DNA of 64,000 nucleotides from Syntrophobacteraceae bacterium (GTDB lineage: Bacteria; Desulfobacterota; Syntrophobacteria; Syntrophobacterales; Syntrophobacteraceae). The notes under the pieces were generated by a model that searched no databases, was not told the DNA's origin, and saw only the letters and a list, made by a program, of their open reading frames with translations. The translations under genes were made by a program, and so were the position numbers. Each line of letters opens with the position of its first letter. The stretch's first letter is position 1. The stretch lies in assembly GCA_025454175.1 (NCBI GenBank), contig JALOOX010000014.1, forward strand, positions 1-64,000. The letters are read 5' to 3'. This document shows positions 22,222 through 30,257 of this stretch, piece by piece.

Positions 22222-22254
22222 GAAGCTCGACTCAAGCCATTACGGTGTGAAGGA

Positions 22255-22648
22255 AAAAGGAACCTGGAGCAGTTCATAAGCCGGGTTCTGTTCCCCTCGG
22301 AGCCGGCTTTCGGCCCGAAGGGCAATGATCATTCCTCTAGCCCCGCCGTTGCCGGCGGGATCAAGCAACCTACCCGGGAGCTCGGACGGGCCGCCCTCAA
22401 ACACTCCCCTATTTGGTTTTGCTCCGGATGGGGTTTGCCTAGCTCCCGATGTCGCCACCGGGACTGGTGAGCTCTTACCTCACCGTTTCACCCTTACCCC
22501 GCCAAGACGGGGCGGTCTGCTTTCTGTTGCACTTTCCTCCTCGTCGCCGAGACTGGGCGTTACCCAGCATCCTGCCCTGTGGAGCCCGGACTTTCCTCCC
22601 GCCCTCCGTTGGGTGGGCCGGCGATCATTTGCCCTACTCCAGATTCCC
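22255..22648 (-). ncRNA. rnpB: RNase P RNA (type A)
   Basis: On the minus strand the universal GAGGAAAGTCCGGGCTCCAC lies at 22579-22598, and the 3' ACAGAACCCGGCTTATG at 22275-22291. The two ends pair as helix P1: GGAATCTGGAG (22637-22647) with CTCCAGGTTCC (22259-22269), 11 bp including one G-U. A T-run follows the 3' arm (GGTTCCTTTTTCC), fitting intrinsic termination. The length of about 394 nt is normal. The predicted 5' end agrees with the promoter at 22656-22684. Confidence 0.95.
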
Positions 22649-22655
22649 AATCAAT

Positions 22656-22684
22656 AATATAAAACTATTGGGGCCGGGCCACAA
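22656..22684 (-). promoter_or_regulatory. sigma-70 promoter of rnpB
   Basis: Minus-strand TTGTGG (22684-22679) and TATATT (22661-22656) are separated by exactly 17 bp. A start about 7 bp downstream would fall at 22649, one base from the 5' end predicted by helix P1. Confidence 0.75.
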
Positions 22685-22858
22685 CCGGCAACTGGTTCTT
22701 TCCAGGGGCAAAGCTTCGTCAAACGGAGCCAGGAGTATTTCGTTCCGTTCCGCAAAGTGGTAAAGGTTGGCTGGAGAGAAGAGCCCGTCCTCCGTCGCAA
22801 ACGTCAGTTGAACGGGCTCGGTGGTACCCGCGGACATGAAGGGAATCGGCCCAAGGCA

Positions 22859-23404
22859 ATGAAATCCCGGATCGCCCTCATCGGTTTTCGAGCCACGGGA
22901 AAGAGCCTCACGGGGCGTGAGCTGGCAAGACGCCTCGAATGGTCCTTCGTGGACATGGACGACGAACTGGTCAGCTCCCTGGGCATGAGCATCGATCAAT
23001 GGGTCAGGCTCCACGGCTGGGAGGCTTTCCGGCGGGAGGAGAGCCGAATCCTCCGCGATCTGGCCGGCCGTGAGCGGATCGTCGTGGCCACGGGAGGCGG
23101 GGTCGTCCTGGCTCCGATCAACAGGGCAGTTCTTCAAGATGGCTTTCAGGTCATCTGGCTCAAGGCCGGCAAGGAGACCATCCTTTCCAGGATCAGGAAT
23201 GACGCGAGATCGGCGGATTATCGTCCACCGCTGACAGGGCTAACCCTCGAAAAAGAGATCGAGACAGTCCTCGAAGCAAGGCTTTTGCTTTACGAAGAGG
23301 CGGCCGACCATTCCATCGAGGTCGACCAGCTGGCGCCCCGGGACATCGTCGCAAGGCTCATGCAATGGCTCCAATCCGTTGACGATTCCAGGGAGCGAGC
23401 TTAG
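22859..23404 (+). CDS. aroK: shikimate kinase
   Basis: 181 aa P-loop kinase of aromatic amino-acid biosynthesis. It has Walker A GFRATGKS (residues 8-15), the shikimate-binding DMDDEL, EESRIL near the usual FRxxE site, and the GGGVV motif. The ATG at 22859 gives a normal-length enzyme; the frame is open further upstream but that part has no family similarity. It is transcribed divergently from rnpB, with 92 bp to the next gene. Confidence 0.92.
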   Translation: MKSRIALIGFRATGKSLTGRELARRLEWSFVDMDDELVSSLGMSIDQWVRLHGWEAFRREESRILRDLAGRERIVVATGGGVVLAPINRAVLQDGFQVIWLKAGKETILSRIRNDARSADYRPPLTGLTLEKEIETVLEARLLLYEEAADHSIEVDQLAPRDIVARLMQWLQSVDDSRERA

Positions 23405-23496
23405 AGGACTTTAAACAGGCCAGGAAGATTGCTCGATATCCGTCGGCCGACATTGGGCTGGAAGACGGACTGGATGGCGGTTCAGAGGGAACGGGA

Positions 23497-24753
23497 ATGG
23501 CGGAAAAGCCGGGCATCATCGCCCTCATGGGATCGGGGGAGCTGACCTCCACGATGGTTGCGGTTCACAAGGATCTGGTGTCCGCGGTCCCCGCTCCCCC
23601 AAGGCCTGTCTTCCTGGACACCCCCGCCGGATTTCAGCTCAATGCCGACCACCTGGCCCAAAAAGCGGTGGAGTATTTTCGAGATCACGTTCAGCGCGAC
23701 ATGTCCGTGGCGTCCTTCAAAAACAGGGAGGAGCTCTCGGCCTACGATTCGGAGCTCGCTTACACCAGGCTCAGGGAGTCCAATTACCTCCTCATCGGAC
23801 CCGGGAGTCCCACCTACGCCGTGCGTCAATGGAGGGGCACTCCGATTCCCCAAATCCTCTCGGAACGGGTGACGGCCGGAGGGTGCCTGGTGGCGGCCAG
23901 CGCAGCCGCCCTCACCGTGGGACGCTTCACGCTGCCGGTGTATGAAATCTACAAGGTGGGGGAGGCCGTCCACTGGGTGGAAGGCATCGATGTCCTCTCC
24001 CATTTCGGATTGAACCTGGTCGTGATTCCCCACTGGAACAACGCCGAGGGAGGGACCCATGACACCCGGTACTGCTACATGGGAGAGCCGCGCTTTCTGA
24101 AGCTCGAGCTCCTGCTTCCCGAGGACTGCATCATTCTGGGACTTGACGAGCATACGGCCTGCCTGGTGGATCTCGAACGGAATCAGGCGGCCGTCCGGGG
24201 AATCGGATGTGTCACCGTTCGGCGGAGAGGGGCCGAGATCAGGTACGGCAAGGGTGATGTCATCCCCCTCGATGTGCTGAAGGGCGCCGAGCCTTCTGGA
24301 ATCTGGGCCGGGGTCGGGAATACCGTATCGCCGGAGCTCGATTCCTCGGATGCGGCGCCCGGCGACAGCGGATTCTGGCAGGATATCCACGACCTTCAGT
24401 CACGCTTCAGGGAGGGAATCGAATCCCATCATCCGAAGGATACGGTCGGCGCGCTCCTGGAGCTCGATCGACTGATCTGGCAGGCAGCCATGGACCGGGA
24501 AAGCGATGAGTTTGTGGCGCAGGCCCGGGAGATCCTTCGCGACATGGTCGTTTTTCTGGGTGTTCAGATGGATTCCCGCACATCGGATTCCCGCCGGGCC
24601 CTGACGGACCTGGCCGAGGAGCTGCTCTCCCTGAGGGAGCGTTTCAGGGCGCGAAAGCAGTGGGCTGAGGCCGACGAGATGCGCGACATCCTGCAGAACG
24701 CCGGCATCATCGTGGAAGACACCGAAAATGGGGTGCGCTGGAGGTTGAAATAA
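23497..24753 (+). CDS. S51/cyanophycinase-like protein fused to a CysS-type C-terminal domain
   Basis: 418 aa. The N-terminal 270 residues follow the class-I amidotransferase-like/peptidase S51 fold: ALMGSGELT, LIGPGSPTYAVRQW, and the nucleophile elbow with Ser135 in AASAAAL. The last 60 residues (about 358-418) match the end of cysteinyl-tRNA synthetase: RKQWAEADEMRDILQNAG followed by EDTENGVRWRLK, against ARDFGEADRIRGELEASR and EDTPTGTRWKV in the CysS at 19244. The link of a putative peptidase or amidotransferase to a tRNA-synthetase tail has no proven function. It is 5 bp upstream of the GNAT gene. Confidence 0.82.
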   Translation: MAEKPGIIALMGSGELTSTMVAVHKDLVSAVPAPPRPVFLDTPAGFQLNADHLAQKAVEYFRDHVQRDMSVASFKNREELSAYDSELAYTRLRESNYLLIGPGSPTYAVRQWRGTPIPQILSERVTAGGCLVAASAAALTVGRFTLPVYEIYKVGEAVHWVEGIDVLSHFGLNLVVIPHWNNAEGGTHDTRYCYMGEPRFLKLELLLPEDCIILGLDEHTACLVDLERNQAAVRGIGCVTVRRRGAEIRYGKGDVIPLDVLKGAEPSGIWAGVGNTVSPELDSSDAAPGDSGFWQDIHDLQSRFREGIESHHPKDTVGALLELDRLIWQAAMDRESDEFVAQAREILRDMVVFLGVQMDSRTSDSRRALTDLAEELLSLRERFRARKQWAEADEMRDILQNAGIIVEDTENGVRWRLK

Positions 24754-24757
24754 CACC

Positions 24758-25822
24758 ATGACAGGCTGCTGCACGGATCCTCTGCACGGGGCTGCCATCG
24801 CTAAAGGCGCCCAGTGCTGTATGGGCACTCTCCACCTCAAGGGGTCGCCATGTGCCGTCCCCCTGGCCATGGAGGATTTACTTGCCCTGTGGTCCTCGTC
24901 GGGCGCCGCGCTGGCCTGGACCTCTCCTTTCGTGCTTCCGCCCTGGCTCATGCATTGGTGGACGACCTTTGGAGCCGGCCAGGACCTCCTGCTCTGGGAG
25001 ATTCGGGACGGTGACCGGCTCCTCGGAATCGCTCCCCTGCGGGTGGCCGGGGATACGGCAAGGTTCATGGGCAGCGCCGATCTCTGCGATTACCAGGATT
25101 TCATCGTCAGCCCGGGAGTGGAGCGGTATTTCTTCGATGCGCTCCTTCACCTCCTGAAGGAGCGGGGGATTCCCGGCCTGGATCTGAACGGGCTCAGGCC
25201 CGATTCCGCGACGATGCTGAATCTCCCGGCGGCCGCCGAGGCCCGGGGCCGCGGCCTTGTTTGGGAGCAGGAGGACGTATCTTACGAACTGGCGTTGCCC
25301 TCGAGCTGGGAAGCTTACCTTTCGGGGCTGCCGGGAAAAGAGCGACATGAAATCCACAGGAAGTTCAGAAGGTTGAATCAAAGCCTCCCGTACGGTCTGG
25401 AAACGGTCGAGACGCCTTCCGAGGTGGAGGCCGCCATGGACGAATTCATCCGTCTTTTCAAGATGAGCCGGCCCGAAAAGGCGGCGTTCCTGTCCGAAGC
25501 CCGCGAGGGTTTCTTGCGCGGGGTGAGCCGCTCCCTGGCTGAGCTGGGGTTAGTGAAGCTTCACTTTCTGCAGGCCGGCGGCTCGAGGGTGGCGTCGGCG
25601 CTTTGCTTCGACATGAATGGCTCGGTTTATCTTTACAACAGCGGGATGCATCCGGACTATCGCGATCTGAGCGCCGGTCTGCTGTGCAAACTGCTGACGC
25701 TTCGCCAAAGCCTGGAGGCAGGCAGGAAAACCTATGATTTTCTCAAGGGCGCGGAGACCTACAAGGGTCGCCTCGGGGCTCGCCCGGTGCCCCTGTACCG
25801 CTGTCGGCTCGACCTGGAGTGA
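24758..25822 (+). CDS. GNAT (BioF2-like/FemAB-like) acyltransferase
   Basis: 354 aa with the double-GNAT CelD/BioF2-like fold: LLWEIRDGDRLLGIAPL, MGSADLCDYQDFIV, SYELALPSSWEAYLSGL, RKFRRLNQ, and late GSVYLYNSGMHPDYRDLSAGL...YDFLKGAETYKGRLG. Such enzymes transfer acyl or aminoacyl groups to amines of sugars, peptides or exopolysaccharides. The first 37 residues are Cys-rich and lack conservation, so the true start may be the ATG at codon 38 (MEDLLALW). It sits between the S51 fusion and a glycosyltransferase/deacetylase pair, which suggests amino-sugar modification. Confidence 0.82.
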   Translation: MTGCCTDPLHGAAIAKGAQCCMGTLHLKGSPCAVPLAMEDLLALWSSSGAALAWTSPFVLPPWLMHWWTTFGAGQDLLLWEIRDGDRLLGIAPLRVAGDTARFMGSADLCDYQDFIVSPGVERYFFDALLHLLKERGIPGLDLNGLRPDSATMLNLPAAAEARGRGLVWEQEDVSYELALPSSWEAYLSGLPGKERHEIHRKFRRLNQSLPYGLETVETPSEVEAAMDEFIRLFKMSRPEKAAFLSEAREGFLRGVSRSLAELGLVKLHFLQAGGSRVASALCFDMNGSVYLYNSGMHPDYRDLSAGLLCKLLTLRQSLEAGRKTYDFLKGAETYKGRLGARPVPLYRCRLDLE

Positions 25823-25915
25823 AGAGTGAAGAGCGGACCGGCTGGAGCTGCCCACCCAAGGGCGGCAGGGGGGCGGATTGCACCCTGATGCGGAGCACCT
25901 GGGTTCAGTTACCCA

Positions 25916-25995
25916 TGACCCCCTGGGGCACCCTAACCCATGAAAAGGGGCTCACGGTGGCTGGTCTTGAACCTTAAACTTGAAACTTGAAACTT
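25916..25995 (-). repeat. heptad array plus hairpin, copy B
   Basis: Read on the minus strand: heptads GTTTCAA, GTTTCAA, GTTTAAG, GTTCAAG (25995-25966), then CCCCTTTTCATGGG, then the hairpin TGCCCC..GGGGTCA (25930-25916). The gap 25823-26020 holds no gene. Confidence 0.7.
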
Positions 25996-26020
25996 CTGGC
26001 AGCAGGTTACGGAAGGAGCC

Positions 26021-27256
26021 ATGCCTCGATCCCGTCCGAACAACCGGCACATCGCCATGCTGAGCGTTCATTCGAGCCCCCTGGGAAGACTCGGGAGCCG
26101 GGATACCGGGGGCATGAGCGTCTATGTTTGCTCGCTGGCTACTGAGCTTGGACGAAGGGGATATCGGGTGGATGTTTTCACGCGGCATCCCGAAGGGCGC
26201 AACGGACCCGCGGTGACCCGGCTTTCCGCCAACGTCCGCCTCATCGAGCTCAAGGCCGGTGAAAACGGCTACTCCCATCCAGCGGAGCTGTATCCTCACC
26301 TGGGATCTTTCTTCGAATCCATGGAGCATTTTCGCGCGGGGGAATCCCTCCGTTATGATCTTGTTCACAGCCACTACTGGCTTTCAGGCCAGGTGGGAGC
26401 TTTGGCCCAGCGGGAATGGGGAGTCCCCCATGCCATCATGTTCCACACCCTGGGGGCCAGAAAGAACGGGGCGATGCCCCCGGAGGAAGAGCCCAACCTG
26501 CGTTTACAGACCGAAGAGCGGTTGGTCCGGACCTGTCACCGGATCGTCGCGGCCACGCCGCGCGAGGGAAGGGATCTGGAGCGACTCTATGGAGCCGATC
26601 CCGAGCGAATCCGGGTGGTTCCCTGCGGCGTGGATCTGGAATTGTTCAGGCCTCTCGACAGGGAGCTTTCACGCCGTGCATTGGGCTTCAGCCCCCATGA
26701 AGCCATCGTTTTGTTCGTGGGAAGGTTTTCGCCCATCAAGGGGCTGGAGAGACTGCTGGAAGCAGCGGGTCTCCTCGGGGACCATCCCCGGCTGCGGCTG
26801 GTGCTGGTGGGTGGCGAAGGCGCGGGCGCTCCCGCCCCCCGGGAACTGGCTCAAAGGATCGCCGAACTGGGAATCGACGGATTGACACGGTTCGCGGGCC
26901 AGGTCACCCACCAGCGCTTGCCCGAGTATTACAGCGCGGCTGACGTCCTGGTGGTGCCCTCCCATTACGAGAGCTTCGGGCTGGTTACCCTCGAAGCCCT
27001 TGCCTGCGGGACCCCCGTGGTTTCGACGGCGGTGGGTGTCATGGAGCAGATCATCCTGCCGGGTGAAACGGGCTGCGTGCCGTCCGGCGGATCCCCGGCG
27101 GCCTTCGCCGAATGTATCCGCGGCGTGCTCCTCGATGGCGCCCGCGGGACACCGGAGGCCAGGGCCAGGGCCAGGGAGAAGGTGCTTGAATTCAGCTGGT
27201 CTCGGGTGGCTTCGGCCATCATCGACCAGTACACGGAGCTCATCGGCACATTCTAA
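26021..27256 (+). CDS. MshA-like glycosyltransferase (GT4)
   Basis: 411 aa retaining GT-B glycosyltransferase. The N-terminal half has HSSPLG, GGMSVYVCSLATEL and HSHYWLSGQVG; the C-terminal half has VGRFSPIKGLERLLEAA and the E-x7-E motif in HYESFGLVTLEALACG. The HSHYWLSGQVG and VGRF segments are very close to actinobacterial MshA (D-inositol-3-phosphate GlcNAc transferase) and to sucrose-phosphate synthases. It is followed after 20 bp by a PIG-L deacetylase, the same pairing as MshA/MshB or BshA/BshB. The acceptor is unknown. Confidence 0.88.
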   Translation: MPRSRPNNRHIAMLSVHSSPLGRLGSRDTGGMSVYVCSLATELGRRGYRVDVFTRHPEGRNGPAVTRLSANVRLIELKAGENGYSHPAELYPHLGSFFESMEHFRAGESLRYDLVHSHYWLSGQVGALAQREWGVPHAIMFHTLGARKNGAMPPEEEPNLRLQTEERLVRTCHRIVAATPREGRDLERLYGADPERIRVVPCGVDLELFRPLDRELSRRALGFSPHEAIVLFVGRFSPIKGLERLLEAAGLLGDHPRLRLVLVGGEGAGAPAPRELAQRIAELGIDGLTRFAGQVTHQRLPEYYSAADVLVVPSHYESFGLVTLEALACGTPVVSTAVGVMEQIILPGETGCVPSGGSPAAFAECIRGVLLDGARGTPEARARAREKVLEFSWSRVASAIIDQYTELIGTF

Positions 27257-27276
27257 ACGGGAGAGATCATAAGACA

Positions 27277-27966
27277 ATGGCTGTGGATGTGATGGTCGTG
27301 TGTCCTCATGCGGACGATGCGGAGTTCGGAGCGGCGGGAACCGTGGCGCGATGGACACGGGAAGGCCGAAGGGTTGTGTACGTGGTCATCACCAACGGCG
27401 ACAAGGGAACCACCGACCGCAGCCTGCCGCCGGAAAGCCTGGTCGCGATCCGGGAACGGGAGCAGCGTGCGGCGGCGCATGTGCTGGGGGTCGAGGATGT
27501 GGTGTTTTTGGGCTATCCGGACCAGGGTCTGGAAGACACTCCCGCCTTTCGAAAGGACATCGTGCGCCAGATTCGTATCCATCGCCCCGAGATCGTGGTC
27601 ACTTCCGATCCCTACCGCCGCTATCTCTGGCATCGCGACCACCGGGTGGCCGGTCAGGTCGTCATGGATGCGGTTTATCCTTTTGCCCGGGACCATCTGG
27701 CGTATCCAGACCTGATGGCCGAGGGGCTCGAGCCCCACAAGGTGAGGGAGGTACTTTTCTGGGCGGCCGAAGATGTCAATTATCATGTCGATATCACAGA
27801 AACTTTTTTCGTGAAGCTTGCGGCCCTCCGCTGTCATGAAAGCCAGGTCCGGGAGCTGGCCATTCCGGATCTCGAATCCTGGCTCCGGCAGCGATGCATG
27901 GCCATGGCCGAAGGCGAGGCATTTGAGCTGGCCGAGGGATTCCATCGCGTGGAAATTTTCTGGTGA
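27277..27966 (+). CDS. PIG-L/LmbE-family N-deacetylase
   Basis: 229 aa zinc hydrolase. The metal-site motif is PHADDAEFG at residues 10-18 (family PHPDDE), with H11 and D14 as likely ligands, and HRDHR near residue 114 supplies the third histidine. The family removes acetyl from N-acetylglucosaminyl conjugates (MshB, BshB, PIG-L). Its position directly after an MshA-like transferase suggests it deacetylates that product. It is probably co-transcribed with 26021. Confidence 0.9.
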   Translation: MAVDVMVVCPHADDAEFGAAGTVARWTREGRRVVYVVITNGDKGTTDRSLPPESLVAIREREQRAAAHVLGVEDVVFLGYPDQGLEDTPAFRKDIVRQIRIHRPEIVVTSDPYRRYLWHRDHRVAGQVVMDAVYPFARDHLAYPDLMAEGLEPHKVREVLFWAAEDVNYHVDITETFFVKLAALRCHESQVRELAIPDLESWLRQRCMAMAEGEAFELAEGFHRVEIFW

Positions 27967-28422
27967 GCTTTCTGTCCAGCCTTTGATGCCTGTGGGTTGC
28001 GTAGGAGACGGTTGAATGCGGCGCTGAGATTTGCCTGGCTCTTGCCTTCAACAATTCATGATGAGTGGACTGCTTCCGGACTCTTGTTGAATATTGATGG
28101 AGATAAGCCACATAGGTAAATATATGTACCATAAGTCTACATAAGTGGGGGATAGAAGCTGCTTTATGGGTATTAATGCCGTCATGACATCAGCCCGGTG
28201 TGCCCAACTATAATGACTTCCCTCTTGAATCCTCGAGACCACGCCCCGTGAAGTGTTGACTTCCATTTTTATTCCCTTTATTTTGAATATGGGTCTGATT
28301 GTTTTGTCAACCATCGCGGTTCGCGGTGTTGAGTGTTTTCAACCGACGTCGACCGTCGAAAGCTCTGGAGTTTTCGGGGCTGATATCCTTGCCGTGAGGT
28401 ATGGTGAGAGGGGAGGATTGCC
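27967..28422. other. AT-rich intergenic region
   Basis: The 456 bp downstream of the PIG-L gene are clearly AT-richer than the surroundings (28050-28340). I see no coding frame with a ribosome site that looks like protein. A minus-strand frame (28048-28314) is open but compositionally random. The right end carries the promoter and leader of the small gene at 28423. Confidence 0.5.
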
Positions 28423-28596
28423 ATGTTTTGGGTTGGTGTGTTGATCGGGTTGTTCGCGGGTACGATGATCGGGTTTCTGGCTGCGGGACTTTGCGGAATG
28501 ATGGCCAGGCAGGACTCGGTTGAAGAGCTCCCGCATTTTCCATCCGAACGGTATCGGCTCCAGTGTCGCGATCCGAATTGCCGCGAATACAGCTGA
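28423..28596 (+). CDS. small membrane protein (57 aa, DUF3789-like start)
   Basis: 57 codons from an ATG preceded by GGGGAGGA, ending in TGA and followed at once by a strong terminator. Residues 1-28 form one hydrophobic helix (MFWVGVLIGLFAGTMIGFLA), and a short polar tail follows with two cysteines (LQCRDPNC). The start MFWVGxLIGLFxG resembles the small DUF3789 proteins. Its function is unknown. It is below common gene-calling length cut-offs. Confidence 0.7.
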   Translation: MFWVGVLIGLFAGTMIGFLAAGLCGMMARQDSVEELPHFPSERYRLQCRDPNCREYS

Positions 28597-28645
28597 CGCA
28601 TGAGTGCACTCCCGGGGCCAAAGGCTGCCGGGATATGCTTCTCCT

Positions 28646-28672
28646 CTCCCGGAGGTCTCCTCCGGGAGTTTT
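28646..28672 (+). terminator. rho-independent terminator
   Basis: A perfect 10-bp stem (28646-28655 with 28659-28668, CTCCCGGAGG) with a 3-nt loop is followed by TTTT. It ends the transcript of the 57-aa membrane protein. Confidence 0.85.
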
Positions 28673-28752
28673 GGCCTTCAGAGTGACCAGCCTCACTCCA
28701 TCTGATCATCCCCTTGAAATCTGTTGAGCATGACCCCCTTTTTTTCTAACAT

Positions 28753-28791
28753 AGCGCTCCCGGGCCGTTTCGAGCCCGCGGCGGGAGCGCT
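28753..28791 (+). promoter_or_regulatory. leader hairpin before the DUF362 gene
   Basis: AGCGCTCCCG (28753-28762) is exactly complementary to 28782-28791, with further partial pairing inside the loop. It lies 70 bp before the DUF362 start and after a T-rich stretch, so it is probably in the 5' leader. Confidence 0.4.
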
Positions 28792-28860
28792 CCGGCGTCA
28801 AAGCCGTTTCAGGAATGGTGTCCGCACCGCATGGATGGAGACTTCAGGAAGGGGTGCATC

Positions 28861-30003
28861 ATGGCGAGCCGTGTTTTTTTCATCGATTTAAGGGTTTCGA
28901 ATCAGAGCCTCCTCGACAGGATCAGACAGCTGGTCGAGGCCGCCGGCATCGTCGAGACAACCAAGAAACGGGGGCTTTCGGCCATCAAGCTCCACTTCGG
29001 CGAGCGTGGCAACACGGCCTTCATACGACCCCTGCTGATACGACCCATCGTGGACGCCGTGAGGGCGGCTGGCGGGAAGCCTTTTTTGACGGACGCCAGC
29101 ACCCTTTACGTCGGGACCCGGGGCAATGCGGTGGATCATCTGGAGACAGCTCTTCTGAACGGTTTTGGCTACACGGCGGCCGGTGCCCCCCTGGTGATGG
29201 CGGACGGCCTCGATGGGCGCGACGAAGTGGCCGTGCCCATCGGACTGAAGAACTGTGACGTCGCCTACGTGGCGTCGGCCGTGGCCCGGGCGGATGGACT
29301 GGTTTCGGTGGCTCACTTCAAGCTGCACGAGGCGGCCGGGTTCGGCGGCGCCATCAAGAATGTGGGGATGGGGTCCGCATCGCGAAAAGGCAAGATGGCT
29401 CAGCATTCGGAGGTGGCTCCGGAGGTCATGGCGGAGAAATGCATCGGCTGCGGAGTCTGCCGGGACCAGTGCGCCCACGATGCCATCCGTCTCGTGGAGC
29501 GCCCGGCGAGCGCTCCGCGCCCCCACGACAAGGCTCTTCAGCTGGCTGAAATCGACCAGGAGAAATGTGTGGGCTGTGCGGGGTGCATCCACGCCTGTCC
29601 CCAGGGAGCCCTCGGCATCAACTGGGAGCGGGACCTGCCCCGTTTCATGGAGCGGATGGTGGAATACACCGTGGGGACTCTCAAAGGAAAGGAGGACCGG
29701 TCCCTTTTCGTGAATTTCCTGACGCAGATTTCACCGGCCTGCGACTGCTATCCTTATTCGGACGCCCCCATCGTGCCGGACATCGGCATTCTGGCCTCCC
29801 GGGATCCCGTGGCCATCGATCAGGCCTCGGTGGATCTTCTCAACGCCCAGCCGGCTCTGCAGTCCTCCTGTATCGGGGATCACCCGGAAGCGTCGCGCGA
29901 CAAGGTGCGAGCCGTCTACCGGAAGATCGACTGGCAGCATCAGCTCCAATATGGAGAGTCCCTCGGACTGGGGAGCCGCGCCTACGGGCTCGTCAAGATT
30001 TAG
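28861..30003 (+). CDS. DUF362 domain 4Fe-4S protein
   Basis: 380 aa. The N-terminal DUF362 region (SAIKLHFGERGNTAFIRP, DASTLYVGTRGNAVDH) is followed by a two-cluster ferredoxin domain (CIGCGVCRDQC near 192 and CVGCAGCIHAC near 234) and a C-terminal DUF362 part (SRDPVAIDQASVDLLNAQ). The family is common in anaerobes and its reaction is unknown; an electron-carrier or Fe-S maturation role is usual speculation. The ATG at 28861 has GGAAGGGG upstream. It stands alone on the plus strand. Confidence 0.88.
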   Translation: MASRVFFIDLRVSNQSLLDRIRQLVEAAGIVETTKKRGLSAIKLHFGERGNTAFIRPLLIRPIVDAVRAAGGKPFLTDASTLYVGTRGNAVDHLETALLNGFGYTAAGAPLVMADGLDGRDEVAVPIGLKNCDVAYVASAVARADGLVSVAHFKLHEAAGFGGAIKNVGMGSASRKGKMAQHSEVAPEVMAEKCIGCGVCRDQCAHDAIRLVERPASAPRPHDKALQLAEIDQEKCVGCAGCIHACPQGALGINWERDLPRFMERMVEYTVGTLKGKEDRSLFVNFLTQISPACDCYPYSDAPIVPDIGILASRDPVAIDQASVDLLNAQPALQSSCIGDHPEASRDKVRAVYRKIDWQHQLQYGESLGLGSRAYGLVKI

Positions 30004-30043
30004 CCTCCACCCAGGGAGAGCCTTACGGGGACGGCTCTGAAAA

Positions 30044-30067
30044 GTTTCAAGTTTAAGGTTTCAAGTT
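30044..30067 (+). repeat. heptad array, copy E
   Basis: Three 7-bp units (GTTTCAA, GTTTAAG, GTTTCAA, then GTT) are preceded by CTGAAAA, as in copy A. It lies 40 bp after the DUF362 stop. Confidence 0.7.
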
Positions 30068-30108
30068 GAAAACCAACCCCTCCGGCAGCGCTGTTGACTT
30101 AAAAGGTA

Positions 30109-30176
30109 CCATGGGCTAAGCGGAGCTTGCCCGTGGTTCCCTGAGCAGGCATGGGCAAACTCTGCTAAGCCCATGG
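30109..30176. repeat. long imperfect hairpin repeat
   Basis: Arms 30109-30135 and 30150-30176 are complementary at 23 of 27 positions (CCATGGGCT.AGC core), enclosing a 14-nt loop. The hairpin is itself framed by GACTTAAA and TTTAAGTC about 15 bp further out. It lies between the converging DUF362 and HdrD-like genes, in a 254-bp gene-free gap. Confidence 0.7.
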
Positions 30177-30257
30177 TTCCCTTCCGGTTTCAGGTAAAAG
30201 GCTTTAAGTCAGCGGCATTGTCTTTAAGGGGCGGCCATCGGCAGGCGCCACCAGCGG

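Noticed and set aside
28048-28314. 88-codon minus-strand frame in the AT-rich gap
   Set aside because: The composition is random for this genome, there is no recognisable motif, and the outer start lacks a ribosome site. An inner ATG at 28266 has AAAGGG, but the protein still looks like noise.
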